Source of the DNA: Druceiella hillmani | Taxonomy: Eukaryota; Arthropoda; Insecta; Lepidoptera; Hepialidae | Direction of reading: 5' to 3' | DNA length: 64,000 bases | Assembly: GCA_039881145.1 (NCBI GenBank) | Contig: JAYKKI010000064.1 | Span: 5,141,001-5,205,000 of the forward strand | In this document: piece by piece, positions 1 through 14,000 of the stretch | Layout of the letters: each line of letters begins with the position of its first letter | Position numbering within the stretch: position 1 is the stretch's first letter | Notes under the pieces: generated by a model | The model's database searches: none | What the model saw: the letters and a program-made list of their open reading frames with translations, nothing else | Told to the model about the DNA's origin: nothing | Translations under genes and position numbers: made by a program

Positions 1-1847
1 TCTAATTACTTGGCTGTCATTTAATACATTCGATTTTAAAATTAAAAAATAATTATAATTGTCTGATATTTGTTTCTCTATTTACATTTTATTATACAAA
101 CAAATATATTTGTTTTTATTTACACATTTACACAGCCATTGTCCTGATGCTAGATCCAAATGCAAGTAGTACCTGCACATACTCTGGGTTTAATGATGTT
201 AAAAATTCGATCATAATCTTTACATACATTAATTGTTAAATCTGTATTTTGTTACTGAAATAGGTTAACGGTCAAAAGTTAAGTTTTAAAAAATTATATA
301 AATATAATTTTTCATGTCGACGCAAAGTATCAACGATTACTCAAGAACGAAGTCACAACGATCACGAGAAGAATTTTTACATTGATATTTGATATTGAAT
401 AACATAACTATAATCTTTGTTAATTTCTTTACATGTTAATAATTCGTAGAAGCATTGTCGGCCAAACCTTACAGTGTTACCAAGTGGCAAACCCTAGTGG
501 TCATATATGTATGTGTTTACGAGTGTGAAGCATGATTTTACTACGCATATTTACGTGGGCCTGGTAATGAAGAGGTTAAAAATTAATTGTTGATATAGAA
601 ATAATTTATATGGTACTAAAATATCATTTATATGGTTCAGAATATGTGCTACGAATTTAAATCCTTTGTCGTAGAAACCCAAGAGCGCGTGAGGTTCTGA
701 ATGAGTGTGCTAACATTAGTACAGCATGCATCGCTGCACATTTTGCAATTCGCCTCAAATTTTCGAGAATTTCTCAGTGAGCAAACGGAAATATGAACAA
801 GATTCTAGATACATAAAAATGTTATAACTTTAGAACCAAAGAGTATGTAAGTTGCCCACGTGCAGTACGTAGTACGTAAGGTAAGGCTGTGTGTAAAGTG
901 TATTAAATACAATGTTTTTGTTTTTTTTTGTCAATAATACCCTTTTTCTCAATTATGATCTTTTTCATGATACCCTCTTTTCATACCATATCTCCTGTTC
1001 CATTGCCCGAGAAACAACCCCATAGAATCTTAGGTTGACAAATGCCACCGCACAATCTGGCAACATTATCGGGGCTACATCTTTCATAATTTAGACAGAT
1101 TCGTCAGACCAAAGTACTTTCTAAAAATCTTCAATAATCTGCATCATCTCATGGTTTTATGCATGAGGGCCAACTTTAATAGTTTTTCAGGGTATCATAC
1201 GTCAAAAGATAAAATAACGGAACTCCTTCCTCGTAGCCATTTTTCTCTCAGTGTTCGGTATATGGAAACTTTTGAGGAAGCAAGGGAAGTACACAACAAT
1301 TTTTTTTTAAATTCATGTGAATTACATATCTAATACTACCACATGTGAAGCAGAAAAAATTATAATATATAAAATACGGTAGATTACGAGAATACAAAAA
1401 AAATGTTTAAGAATCGTGTTTATGATAGTTCTAACAATATAACTGAAAATGTCTACTCTGAGACTGCTCCCTCAGTTTTTACACTAAATGGAATTCATGA
1501 AGCAAAAGCACTTAAACGTCTAGGTTTTTGTCATAAAATTTCTATATATTGTTCATTTTCTACATGTTGAAACATAGTCGCTAGTTGAACAGAATATACA
1601 AAATGAACAGAGTAATAGAATCTCGCATATATACTTATACAACCGACCAAAAATATTCGAGAAGCATTGATAACATTCCAGATATCGCTGGGCAAGTTCA
1701 TTAGTTGCCAACCTAAAATATATATAATTTTTTTTTAAATTCATTCAACTCAAATTTATGTAAAATAAAGATACAATTTGTTGGACTACTTGTATTTAAA
1801 CTAAATATTCGTCAAATGATAACACAAAAAACGGGCATAAAATAATT
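1..1847. other. Intergenic, downstream of NOG1
   Basis: AT-rich sequence with no gene visible beyond the Tc1-like fragment at 935-1130. The few open frames here are short and have no recognisable motif. Confidence 0.5.
935..1130 (-). pseudogene. Tc1-like transposase fragment (catalytic region)
   Basis: On the minus strand, in shifting frames, are KVLWSDES (first catalytic Asp region of Tc1 transposases) and then ILWGCFSGNGTGDMV and EGIMKK. These match the VMVWGCFS-GxGxL...EGIM pattern of Tc1-like transposases. Stops and frameshifts make it a dead copy. Termini were not found. Confidence 0.55.
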
Positions 1848-1853
1848 TTTATT
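1848..1853 (-). terminator. NOG1: Poly(A) signal AATAAA of NOG1
   Basis: A canonical AATAAA on the minus strand, 84 bases past the NOG1 stop codon. It is the first such hexamer downstream, so the 3' UTR is probably about 100 bases. Confidence 0.7.
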
Positions 1854-1936
1854 GAAACACTTCACTTTAACTATAATATGAAATTGGAGATACAATCGAT
1901 AAATACTCTCGGAATGTAAAACCAGAATTTCTCCAA

Positions 1937-2092
1937 CTATCGTCGATCGGTCTTGCCGACGCCCCGCTTGCCCGCAAACAGATGTTTGGGCATCTTGGTT
2001 CCGATGAATCTGTCCGCCTCTCCCTTGAGACCCATCTTGCCAACCTTCTTGGCAATCGCAACGTGAGCTAGACGCTTCACCTTCTTCTGCAT
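1937..2092 (-). CDS. NOG1: NOG1 exon 14 (residues 613-663 and stop)
   Basis: The terminal exon begins aaacag|atg, encodes [20 protein letters not shown] and [20 protein letters not shown], and ends [14 protein letters not shown]. The GEADR...MPKHLxxGKR block is the hallmark of the NOG1 C-terminus. Confidence 0.96.
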   Translation of the reverse strand: MQKKVKRLAHVAIAKKVGKMGLKGEADRFIGTKMPKHLFAGKRGVGKTDRR

Positions 2093-5000
2093 CTGTTTCG
2101 ATGAGAAAAAAAATGGTTTACGTAACTAGTTTATTTATAAGGTATATTAAATTTCAAAGCAGACCGACAAAAGTTTATATCTTACGAAAACGAAAAGCTC
2201 CTTAAAGTTTTATTTAAATTGGCATTATCAGACTAACGAGATATCTTTTATTATTCCGTGAAAATGTATTTTTTAGAATAGTTTGTGAATAAAATTTCTA
2301 TGGGACTATTTGAATTGATGAAACAAAATGAGTGCGTTCCACTAGGCGATCGCAACGCTCAAAACGCTCACTGCATCGTTCCACTTGACGATCGCGGACG
2401 TTGCGGTTGTGATCAAAACGTCATTGATGTCATTGTTCACGACCACAATGACCCACATATCGAGGTGGGTCGTTGTGATCGTTTATCTGTCAATTTGACT
2501 TTGACACATTGATGCATGAAATTTACGTAAATAAATTTATATAATCGTTGACGATTAAACATAGTGACGGAAAGAATCACTTTATGCAGTTTTGAGATGT
2601 AGGTACATCTCAAAACTGTATAAACTATAGAAATAAAGGTGACACCAAAAGACGTAAGACGTACAATCATCAAACTTTTATAGAAATTAAATTACACTTT
2701 TATAATTACTGTAAGTCTGAATTATTATCTAACGTAATAAATATAATCTCTAATATAATAAAAAATACAATCTCTTGATTTTCGTCCAGTACCCGTCATT
2801 TACTTATAGTTACGAATAAGCATTGTTCCTATTTCGTTTCACTTGAACTGACAGTTACAACGCTGTCAAGCTAATGGAATAGGTACGATCGCGGTCGTGG
2901 GTGCGAGTGGCTAGTGGAACGTACTCAATGTAGTTTCTAGTCCGTTGTATCCTCCGTACACAGATGTAACATGCTAATTAATAAAACTCACAAGTCTGAC
3001 AAAGTCATCGAAAAAACCATCTAAAATTTGAAAAGAACGAAAAACATTCATTTTGACAACACAGAATAAATGTTAATATTAATTAAAAGTTTTTTTAAGT
3101 AATTTAGGCAAGGGTTGTAATTAAAAAGAGAAAAAAATTATGGTGTGTGAGTGTATGTGTGTGTGTACATGTGCATGTGTTCACGTGTGTGTGTGTCTGT
3201 TAGGTTGAGTAACTGAAAATTCAAAATGTGGTATAATGCAATGCAGTTTTAAGGGGATTCACAGACAAAAAAAGAGGTGCCAAAAAAATTATTTTTTGCA
3301 AAATTTATAAGGTTGTGAGATAACATTCACAACAACTCGCTATGAGTAGAAAATAATTGCATTTTTTTCAATTCGGCTCCCTAAAATTAATCGAGTACAA
3401 ATATAGTGACAATACAAGGTTACATTTTGATCAATGACCAAATTTTAAGGAGCGATTAAGAATCGGCAACTAAATCGTATAATGAAAAAAAATTTATAAA
3501 ATAAATTTTTTTTATAACTTTTTTCAACCATTCCATAGAAACGAAAAAAACGGATATAGATGATAAATTAGTAATTCTAAATAAATTTTCCACCGCACCG
3601 ACCAACATAAAAAATGCGGCATATGGTGTGTACAAAGGAAGCCCCCCCCCCTCTTACATATGTCTCATTCCCCGCAAAATAATGACCCCTTTATAGTCAG
3701 TATGAGATTTGGCTTAATGGTGTGTATGTGTCACTACACGATCTACAGTTTATCGATGCGATAGTGATTGGTGAAAAAGCAAACATAACAGTAATAATTT
3801 TTGGGTTTACACTACCCCCATCCAATTAAAGACAATTAGCGTCAAGTGAAATTCAGTGCAAATATGTGGGAAGGAAGACTGGATAATGTAAATATAATTT
3901 TAAAATCGTGAATGTAATGGATTACACTTCAACCAAGAATTGTTCTCAATTATTGCAAAAAAGTTTAATTCCAATATTTTAATTACGCCTTAATGAAATT
4001 ACAGATTTCAATAAAAAATTAAGAACATAGTCATTATGTACAGGGTTACGTAGGAACTTATTTCATAAAGTACTTTTGAAACATAATTAATAAATAACAA
4101 CAGCGAACTCCTACGTAATTCAAGTTTTAGTTACACGCCCACGGGCAGAATCTGTTAACATTTATGCATTTGACCATGAAAGGATGGACGCATAAGTGTT
4201 AACAGATTCTCGAAACCGACCTCGGGTGACATTCCATGTTTTTTAAAAATCAAACAGATGCTTCTAATTTTTTTTATTTCCAACCTATGGAAATGAAGAC
4301 AAATGTTAATCTATGACTGTCAATTTTGGTCACTGATTGGGAAATATTTCGGTATACTGCAAATTACACATACTACCACCTTGTACCCCAAATATATTGT
4401 GAAATTTGAATTTAGCATCCTAATGTTGGTTAGAAACTAATATAGTGGAGATATACTCCAAATGATAGATGCCACTATCTTGAATCTCAAAAATATTCTC
4501 AAATTCGTAATTCAGTACCCTAAAATTTGTCGATAACAAATACAGTGAAGATATATTACAAATGACAGTTACCACCATCTTGAATATCAAAAACATAGTG
4601 AAATTCAAAAAAGCATCTTAAAATTAGTTAAACACGAATATAGTGGCAATATATATGCAAAAGACAGATGTCGCCATATTGAATCTCAAAAATATTGTTA
4701 AATTCGAATTCAGCACCCTAAAATTAGTTGAACATTAATAAAGCGATGATATATTGTAGCTGACAGATGACGCCATTGTAACTGACAGATGCCACCATCT
4801 TGAATCTCAAATTCTCTCATTAAAAAAATAATAATTGTGAAAAGGCCCGTGAAAATTGTCCAAATTGGAAAATTTTTATTATCAGATCTATCTTGACGAC
4901 CTTTATATACTATTTAAGGTATATAAAGATTGAAACTCCTAAGAAAAACTCTCCTGAAACTCTTATTCTATATTACAAATATCCTCTATCTAGACAAATA

Positions 5001-8000
5001 TACTAAGATTATGTCCTATTAAAATAGTTTGTTTTTTTAGATATCACTATTCTCAATTTCCACAATGCAGGATCCGTACCCTCATAGCGTATACGGACTT
5101 TTAGTTGGCGCATTTTATTATTGTTTTCTATTTCGTTTTACTGTTTTTCTATGTTTCACAAGTCAAAATCAAATAATCGAGGAAGCAAATAAATATTAGG
5201 ACGAGTAACTAAAGAAACATTCCAGTACATCCATAAATTTGATTATATACTCACCACAACATCCTTTACGCCTTGCGTATCTCTGCCTGGTCGGCTGGCG
5301 CTGCGGCCACGGCTCAGCGATCGTTCCACCATCGTACCGTCTGACAAACGAACGCGCTTCGCAGCCGGCGCAGACGTGGAGCGAGCGCGACGTGGTGCCG
5401 TCTTCGTGAAATTGGCCTTCTCTGTCTCCGACATGTCCACCCCTGAATAAAGAGACGCAAAAACATATATGAAATAACACTTGTTAAAACATTATTAAAC
5501 AATCGTCAAATGTGAGCCCTTCGAGCAATCCCACAATCTTTGGAGTGGTAACGTGATGTGCACAACATGCGCCCAAATATTCTTTTGAAGTATCGTTTAA
5601 AAAATTATCAACATGCGTACACAAAATACGTGAGCATTGTAAAAAATATTGGAAAATAATTGCAGACAGTAAGACTTGTGGCTAAATATGGACAGTTGTT
5701 GTACGAAATTTTCTAAACCAAGTATTTTAACTTCCTACTTTCACTAGTTAGTGTTCAAAAATTATAAAACTATAATATCATCGATTATAGACACCCTCAT
5801 CGATTATAGACACCCTCATCGATTATAGACAAAACGTATAATATTAATGGAACTACTTAGTTCAAATACTTATACTCCGTTACATTTGAAAATAGAATGT
5901 TTGTAAACAAAATGACACTTCAGGAATTGTAAACCTTTTTCTTGTTGTATTGACATTAGTAATATGAATTTACTTTGTGATTGTTTTTTTCTCGTATACA
6001 CAAAAAAATAATGTTTATTTTATTGAAAATTGTTATTATATACACATTTACATTTGATAATAAGGTCAAAGTACATATAAATAATCTTTATTAACTTATT
6101 TGTTACCATATTGCACTGGTAGCATCTTGCATAATCCCTACAGCAGAGACCAAGTTCTGCACAGAAGGTTCTGTTTTTCAACATTTGTTTAGTGGCAATT
6201 GACACCCTAAATTGTATTAATACCAAGAGAGAAGCCCTCAGAAGGTCCAATATAATACAGCATGAAGAGAGGAAAATATACACTCACCGAGATTTTCCAT
6301 CTCTCCACGTAGCTTGGCAACAGAGCGGTCTCGTCCGCGAGCGCGAGTGTTGCGTGGCATCACAGGCTTCGTGGACTGTTTCACTATACGGCTCTCGTCT
6401 CGGAGTACCGCCTTCTTGTTCCTATCGTGAAAAGTCAGAATAATCTTTAATCACCTTTTCGATACAGTTTTCATAAAATGAAACCATGAAAATACAATCA
6501 ATAAATTGGCTTTTTCAATGAGATCTTTACAGGAGCTTTTCCACAGGGATAGTCTTTTTCCAAGTTTCACTGGATGTTCGTCTCCGGTTTAATTAAATGC
6601 ATTTATGTACCTGCAAAATTTTATTGAAAAATGATGCAACGAAATTATAAGAATACCTAATTGCTAAGGAACCTCATATAAAATTAGTTCATCACCATCA
6701 TCATAAGAAGGAGACGTCGACTGCTGAATATGGATCCCCCCATAATTCCCTAAAAAACTAATCCCATACCACTTGCATTCGATGGCTCCCTTCCAATTTA
6801 CCAGGTCATCTGTCCACTTAGCGGGGTAGCGTCGCATCTTCCGGCATGTGATTGCTATTCAAAAACCTTTCTTCCCCAGCAGTCGTCGGTTCTATGCGCA
6901 ATATGGCCTGCGCATTACCACTTCAGTTTATCAACTGTACGAGCTACGCGGTAACCTCGGTTTTTCTATGGACTTCTTCCGGATACAGGATATATTTTAT
7001 AGAGAAACTCGAGGATATCTTGTAGCATAATATACCACTAGCTGACTTAGAATCTATTTAGGAGATCACTAGCAAGGAACCACGTCTCATTTTCATGTGT
7101 AATTATCATTGGCAACATACACTGGTTAAAGGTTTTTGTCTTTAAACATTTTAGTATTTTAAGGAGCAGATATGATGAAGTTCCCAGAATACTGCCAGCC
7201 ACGTCGGATTCGCCAATTAACCTCTTTCCCAAAGTTAAATTTACCTAATTGGAGAGTTGGCCCAATGTATACCTGTGAAAGTAGCGTTCCCAACATACAC
7301 CAGTATAGGTGCTATATGGACATCAGCCGTGATCTTTATTTTGTTTGTGTTCATTTTAAGACCTACCTGTTGGGAAACTCTGGTCACAATTAAATTATCT
7401 AAGATATTTTATATGCATATAACCTGTTTGATCAGCTTGTTGCTTTGTTAGATACAAAGTTCTTTCCACATCAGGATCATGCTATCCCATTCAAACATTA
7501 CTAAGATAGGTGAGATAGCAATATGAATTACAAATCACTAAAGATACAACTAAATATGAAAACTAGTATCTTGCTGCTTGTAAAAACTAAAAACTAAAGT
7601 ACCATTGATGAATAAAGCACCATGAAACTCATTACGTGTGTCTTTTACGATTTTTGGAGTTATACTTCTTTAGGCGCGTTACGAAAAAATGATGAGAGTG
7701 AAATTTTAAGATTCGTCACACAAAAGTTACAGTATGAAGTTGCAGTGGTTGCAGTCTCGAAACAAAAGCTATTGGCACCATCGTCGCCTCTGTTCACTGT
7801 TTTCATATTCATAGTATTTATTTTCCACATGTTTGTAGTGTCTACACTCGCACACGTGTTTTAGTTTCATATAAGTGCGATTTATATATGTGCTGATAAA
7901 TTATATTCAGTAGTGATTTAAATTCAATATTTTGATTAATATATTTCCTATTCGTAAATATTAGTGAAAAAATTGTGTTTATAGACTTTTTCAAGTGCTC

Positions 8001-11000
8001 CAATATAAGTGAGGTTATCTATCCGTATGTATTATTTAATGATGCCAAAGAAGTATAACTTCTCACACGCGTACATAAGTACACGCACCCTTTTTTTTTG
8101 TAATGATATGTGTATTTTTTAATTCCATAGTGACACATGCTGTGGTAAGTTGCAGAGTTCTAAAAATATGACAGAAACGCTAAAGAGTGTTGTCTATAGC
8201 CATTAAATCCATTATGGCGCTCGCGAAATCATTTGCTGTTTAGCGCGCAATAGGGGAGGTCGCTCGCACGCATCGCTAATTTTTTATCTTTCTACGTGTT
8301 ACGTGAAGTTCAAATTATAATATTATTGATAATTACGATATAAAAATGATTCAGGAAAAGAACATTTTTAACCCATAATGTCGGAATACGAAAATAATTA
8401 GAGTGAAAGTGATAGTTTTTCAAAGTTGTGAAGAAAGTGATAGTGGGAGTGACATTGTGGTGCGCTCACAATTTGGCGTAATGCAAATTTTGAGTGACAG
8501 TGATAATAGTGAGGATAACAATTATTTTGCTGATACGGAGGATGTACCGGACTGCGAAAATACAATATGACCTTGATTTCAGTTTTTGTTATAATTTTTG
8601 TTCACACTATATATTTGCATAATTTTCTTTGTATTTTATTATCCTTGTACAAGTTTTTATTAAGAAAACACCGAAAAAATTATTAAAATTGGATAATTTT
8701 TGGAAGAGATTCAGTTTTCTTTGAGACAAGGGTAAATGACATCAAGAACAAAAGATTTGTTTGGTATTTTTAAGTATATATCAGTAAAAAACCGTGGCCC
8801 TAAAACGGTTAAGGGCAACCACAGGTTACAGGAAATTATATATAATAAAAACTAAAACTGTAAACTTAAGCAGGTCCCCTGGACTAACTAAAGTGTTTTC
8901 ATTTTCGAAGAAAGGAAAAAAATTTATTATTTCGATTCAAAAGCTCAAACTGTCCATCGAATTTAGTAATTGCGGTGTTTAATAAGTATTAGTAAAAATT
9001 TACTTTAAAATGTGTTTCTACGGTTGTTGTCGGTTCATCGTCCTCCTGATAACTAAAAAAACCTTTTACGAGTGCGAGCGCGGCCAGGTGTGGAAAATTG
9101 TGCTGTTGCATCGATTTCTTCCGCTACATTTTTCACGACATTAAAGAAGTCCCCAAAAACGGACTCATTACAGAATTCAGACAAACTTATTTTTGAATGA
9201 TTATTCAGTCACTTTTGACAATACGACGTTTGACTTTTTAGGAGTTTTGCTAACTATATTTACTTTGCTTAAAATAAGCAGAGACCAGATAAATTTAAAT
9301 GACTTATTTTTTGACAAAATGAATTTGCCAAATTCCATCTATGTTCCTATCGAAATATATGGTAAATAAGGCGTCATACACTTTTCCTAGATTAAAACAT
9401 AGAGCTTTTATATTAACTTTTGACCCTCTGAGTTTCAGGTCATTCGGTCTTACCTGATCTGCCTGGCCAGTTCTCGTATTTCACGCATGGTCTCGTCCAG
9501 CTCTATCTTTGGTACAGCGTACATACCCGCCGCCTCCCTCAACTCCTCGTCCTTCTCCAGCTCTGCCAGTTTCTGTAATGTAACGCCACTCAATAAATTA
9601 GTATACAGATGAAGCAACGGTAAACCAAAAAGGGGTCACAGCCATATCATCACTAAACAGATGGAAAAATTTGATCCTAGTAAAAATTGCTTATTTTCGA
9701 GATTTCGACATTTTTCAATTCGTGAAAATTTCTACTCTAGGTCGATGTTTTGGTGTCATGGTAACAAATTAAATCCCAATTGGATAGATTAATTTTTTTT
9801 ATTGTTAAATGTAGCTGGCCATTGAAACTAATTAAAACATTTGACGATAACCATTACAGCCGTCTCTTTTAACAATAATAGTAATTAACTCTGTGTTTTG
9901 TAACAGGCTATTTGACAACATCGAAAATATACCACAATTCGGGGTTGTCCTATTAGATTATATTAATAAGCGTAACGTAAATAAGCATATTGGTTTTAAG
10001 TTTCGGAAGAATAAGTTTATATTTTATAAAAAAAAACGTAAAAAAATCACAATATTTTTTTGAAATTCAATCAGCGTCGCAAACACCCAAGTCAGATGAC
10101 ATCACAAGCAAGTCTTCAAATCTTTAATTTATGGTTCTTTTTTCTTTTTTTTAAATTTATAACTGTCACCTTTTGCATTTAGTATAAATTTTTTATAATA
10201 TGAATTCATTACGTATGTTTATTTGTACCAAAATGTAATGTTCTTATTCTTTTGGTTTGTAGGTATTGATATCGATAATAATATTTAAAACACAAATATT
10301 ACTTATATCGAAATGATCTTCACACATAAAAATATTTGAGTGAACTATAATGCTGTTTGGATCTCTTCCGGCTAATTGCAGCAACTTTTTTCGTCTTTTA
10401 GGATTCGTTGGCACTGAAACGAACACTTTGTGTGGACTTTTTATTGACGTATTTGTACACCATTTTAACATGGAAATAAATAATCCCTTTCAGCAAACAG
10501 GACTGTTTGTTTCTATTGTGTGTGACGTCACATTAGCCGCCATTACAAAAATTGCGTTTTTAGCGCAACTTTGAAAATTCAAACTTTAAAAATGATTTAT
10601 GTAAAAAATACAGCGTATATCCTGGAAATATAAATATAGTGTGCTTACAATGCAAAATAGAACAATTAAAAAAATCAAGTTAAATGCCTATTCTGCTTTA
10701 CTGTCTTTGTTTTGAATTGTTTTTACATAGAAACCGTCTTAATAAAAGACGTCGTTGTGTTTTTTTTGTGAAGTCGAAAATTTAAAAAATGACACCAAAC
10801 CTGGTATCACGGTTCACGCAATGTGTTAGCTACCAAACTTTTATGTGGCGATAGTGATCTTTAAGCTTTACATATATGTAAATTTTAAGACGTATTACTT
10901 AGTAAATTTCAAGAAACTTGATTCCAAAAGCTTTCTTAGCAGTTATTTTATAAAAAACTTCTATAATATAATAAAATAAAGTATAAATTGGAATTTCCAA

Positions 11001-14000
11001 AAAATACCTTGTATAGCCATTTGGAAAGAAAGAAAAAAGCTGTCAAGCACAAGTAGAATTCGTACAACAAGGGTTCTATACATATTATAATTAATTTATT
11101 ATAAATACTACGACCCCTTAAATGTTTATAAGGGCCTAAATATGTAAGGAACCTTCATAGTGCGAGTTCTATTTGTGCTTGACAGGTTTTTTTTGGTATT
11201 TTTTGGAAATTTCAATTTATACTGTATTTTATTATATTATAGAGAAAGTTTTTCATATAATAACTGTTATCAAAACTTTTGGAATGAGTTTTCTTGAAAT
11301 TCACAAAGTAATATATGTACGTCTTAAAATTTAATATACATATGTAAAGCTTAAAGATACACTATCGTCACACAAACGTTTGATCGCTTTATTTAGGAAT
11401 GCGTCGCGTGAACCATGATAAGAGGTTTAGTGTAATTTTTTCATTTTCAACTTCACAAAACCAAAGTCGTAGCCACATTGACGTCTTTTATTAACCATTA
11501 GAGTGCCGACGAGCGCCATCGTGCTCGTGCGCGCACTAACTAAATTTGCCATGAGCGCGATGGCGCTCGCGAAATCAGTTGCTGTTTAGCGCGCGGTAGG
11601 GGAGGTCGCTCGCACGCATTGCTAATTTTTTATCTTTCTACGTGTTACATAAAGTACAAATTGTAATATTATTAGTAATTACAATATAAAAAGGATTCAG
11701 GAAAAGAAAATTTTCAATGCATAATGTCGGGAAACGAAAATAATTCGAGTGAAAATTATCATTTTTCAAGTTGTGAAGAAAGTGATAGTGGGAGTGACAT
11801 TGTGGTGCGCTCACAATTTGGCGTAATGCAAATTTTGAGTGGTGTTGATAATAGTGACGATAACAATTATTTTGTTGATACGGAGGATGTACCCGACTGC
11901 GAAAATACGATGTGATCTTCATTTCAGTTTTTCTTATAATTTTTCTTCACAATATATATTTCCATAATTTTTTCTTTGTATTTTATTATCCTTGTACAAG
12001 TTTTTATTAACAAAACCCAAAAAAATTATTAAAATTGGATAATTTTTGGAAGAGATACGGTTTTTTTTTCGAGACAAGGGTAAATGACGTCAAAAACAAA
12101 ATATCTCTGGCATTTTTAAGTATATATGAGTAAAAAACCACAGCACTAAAACGGATAAGAGAGTTTCTATATAAAACAAAATTAAAAAACCAGGACAGTA
12201 ATGTCGAAATACAAACACATAGTAATTACTTTAGAAAGGGTGCCGTCTGTGCTCTGAGAATGTTTTGTTTTTTGCGTAATCAGCTATTGTGTGATGACAG
12301 TACACTCCTTTCATATGTAAATAAACGTAAGTTTTAAGGTGTAGATTTTTGGCAATATATATATTAATAATTTTGAGTTTTGTATCCGAGATGGTTGTGC
12401 ATTGGACTGGTAGACTCGTGCTCTCAGCTTCGAAACCTACATTTAGTGACTTTTTAAGGTTCCGTCCTCCAAAATGAAAAAAAAGAGTCCTTATATATGA
12501 TCTCATGGTTGTCCATCTGTCTGTCTTTCAAAGCCCTCTTTCTCAGAAATGGCTCGAGATAATAAGTTTAGATTATCTCGAGCCATTCTCTATCGATTTT
12601 TTTTTAGATTTTAAAGCTGTATACTGAGGCCTATAGTCTTACATTTGTGTAAAAATTTTAAGTCTTTATGGTTCACGCAACAAAAAGATATGGCCCATTA
12701 AAGCATATTTTTTTATTCACACAATAGTCTTAACCATGAATCGTCAAAACCTATACGGTACTTCCGGTCGGCGTACAACTTTGAAATTCGGTGTAACAGA
12801 ATACGTAAATATCCGTAAGAGCATTCCTACAAAAGCAATTCCTACAAAGCTACAAAAGCAATACAAAGAGCTCTAATATTAATGTAAATATACGAAGCTT
12901 TTAAACCTATTAAAACTCATATGAGACTCCAAAGACCTGAAAGATTCGAAACACAAAATATAAATTTATTTTTATCTTAGTATTAAAATTATCAATATAA
13001 AAAAATTAATATTGAATACCTCAAATATCTCAGGATCAATGTAGTCGGCCACATTGTGACCCTCCCAGAACTCTGGAATAACGTCGTAGCGTTCCTCCTC
13101 GGTAATCTCCGTATAGTTCTTCTGCAAGTCTGTGACAAAAAATTAACTCTTTAGCTATGAATGAAATAAACTTCTTTATCTTTTAAAGTTTTGTACCGCA
13201 ATGGATCTGATTGCGGTTTAGTTCTTGATGTGCACTCCGAGACCAGGCATTATGTTCCCAGTTCTACACAGTGGATGTTACCATAGCTTGTGAGTGATGA
13301 AGGAATAATGTGTCCAACATTACTTTCAGTTGCTTCCAATAAGGGCTGGTTTGTCACTTACCAGATAATCCAGATAAGATTTGTATAGATCGTAAAAAGG
13401 TTTAACATGTTTATTAGAGGAACAAATTCTGTACGAGCTGATTAAAGGAAATATGTGATGAAAACAACTGATTGGAGACAAAACACTTAATCGCATAAAA
13501 AGCTTTGAGCTTTTTATGAAATCATATTAATAAAAATTTAAGTAAGAAAACAAAAACAAAGTTAATAATTGCGAATGTACCATACCACAAGAACTTTGGC
13601 TATATATGCATAGTTTTGTTCTTGCGAAATGGATATAATTATAAAACATGACATTCAGCCAATAAATATTGAAATATGAAAACGTACGACTGACAGAGGA
13701 AAGAATTTATTTAAGGTCATGTTATAAAAAGATAAGATCTAGATTCCGCCAGCGACAAGCTCAAGTATTACTAGACAAAATGTATACCTGGTTGCATAAA
13801 TGGCGCATCCGTGCCAGCGCACAAAAATCAACCCACATCACGTTTACATTGAGAAGAAATAATTGTGCCGAAGTGAAACTAGGAACAGACACTTTACCAC
13901 ACACTAATTGTGTTAAATATCTGGGGTTCCACCTACATAGAAGGCTTTCCTGGAAAACGCACATCAAGCTGAAACGTGACCAATTAAATATTAGGTACAA

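Larger units (their letters stand above)
2093..5254 (-). other. NOG1 intron 13
   Basis: 3.2 kb. It holds the MITE-like element, a GT microsatellite, an inverted repeat and the 100-bp degenerate array. The stretch 3240-4130, with a run of C at about 3643, holds nothing I can name. Confidence 0.7.
6422..9453 (-). other. NOG1 intron 11
   Basis: 3.0 kb with the RTE fragment and piggyBac-like MITE copy A. The stretches 7290-8200 and 8820-9450 hold no feature I can identify. Confidence 0.7.
9573..13019 (-). other. NOG1 intron 10
   Basis: 3.4 kb with the THAP fragment, the long foldback, MITE copy B and the dispersed repeat. 9600-10240 and 12670-13010 hold nothing recognisable. Confidence 0.7.

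Noticed and set aside
5196..5502. Two further frames overlapping NOG1 exon 13
   Set aside because: GC-rich exon sequence opens all three frames; only one joins in phase to exons 12 and 14 and gives the NOG1 tail.
11638..11922. Minus-strand frame, repeated at 16081-16317 and 18546-18860
   Set aside because: It is the antisense of the MITE's acidic frame; its His-rich peptide follows from the Asp/Glu codons of the other strand.
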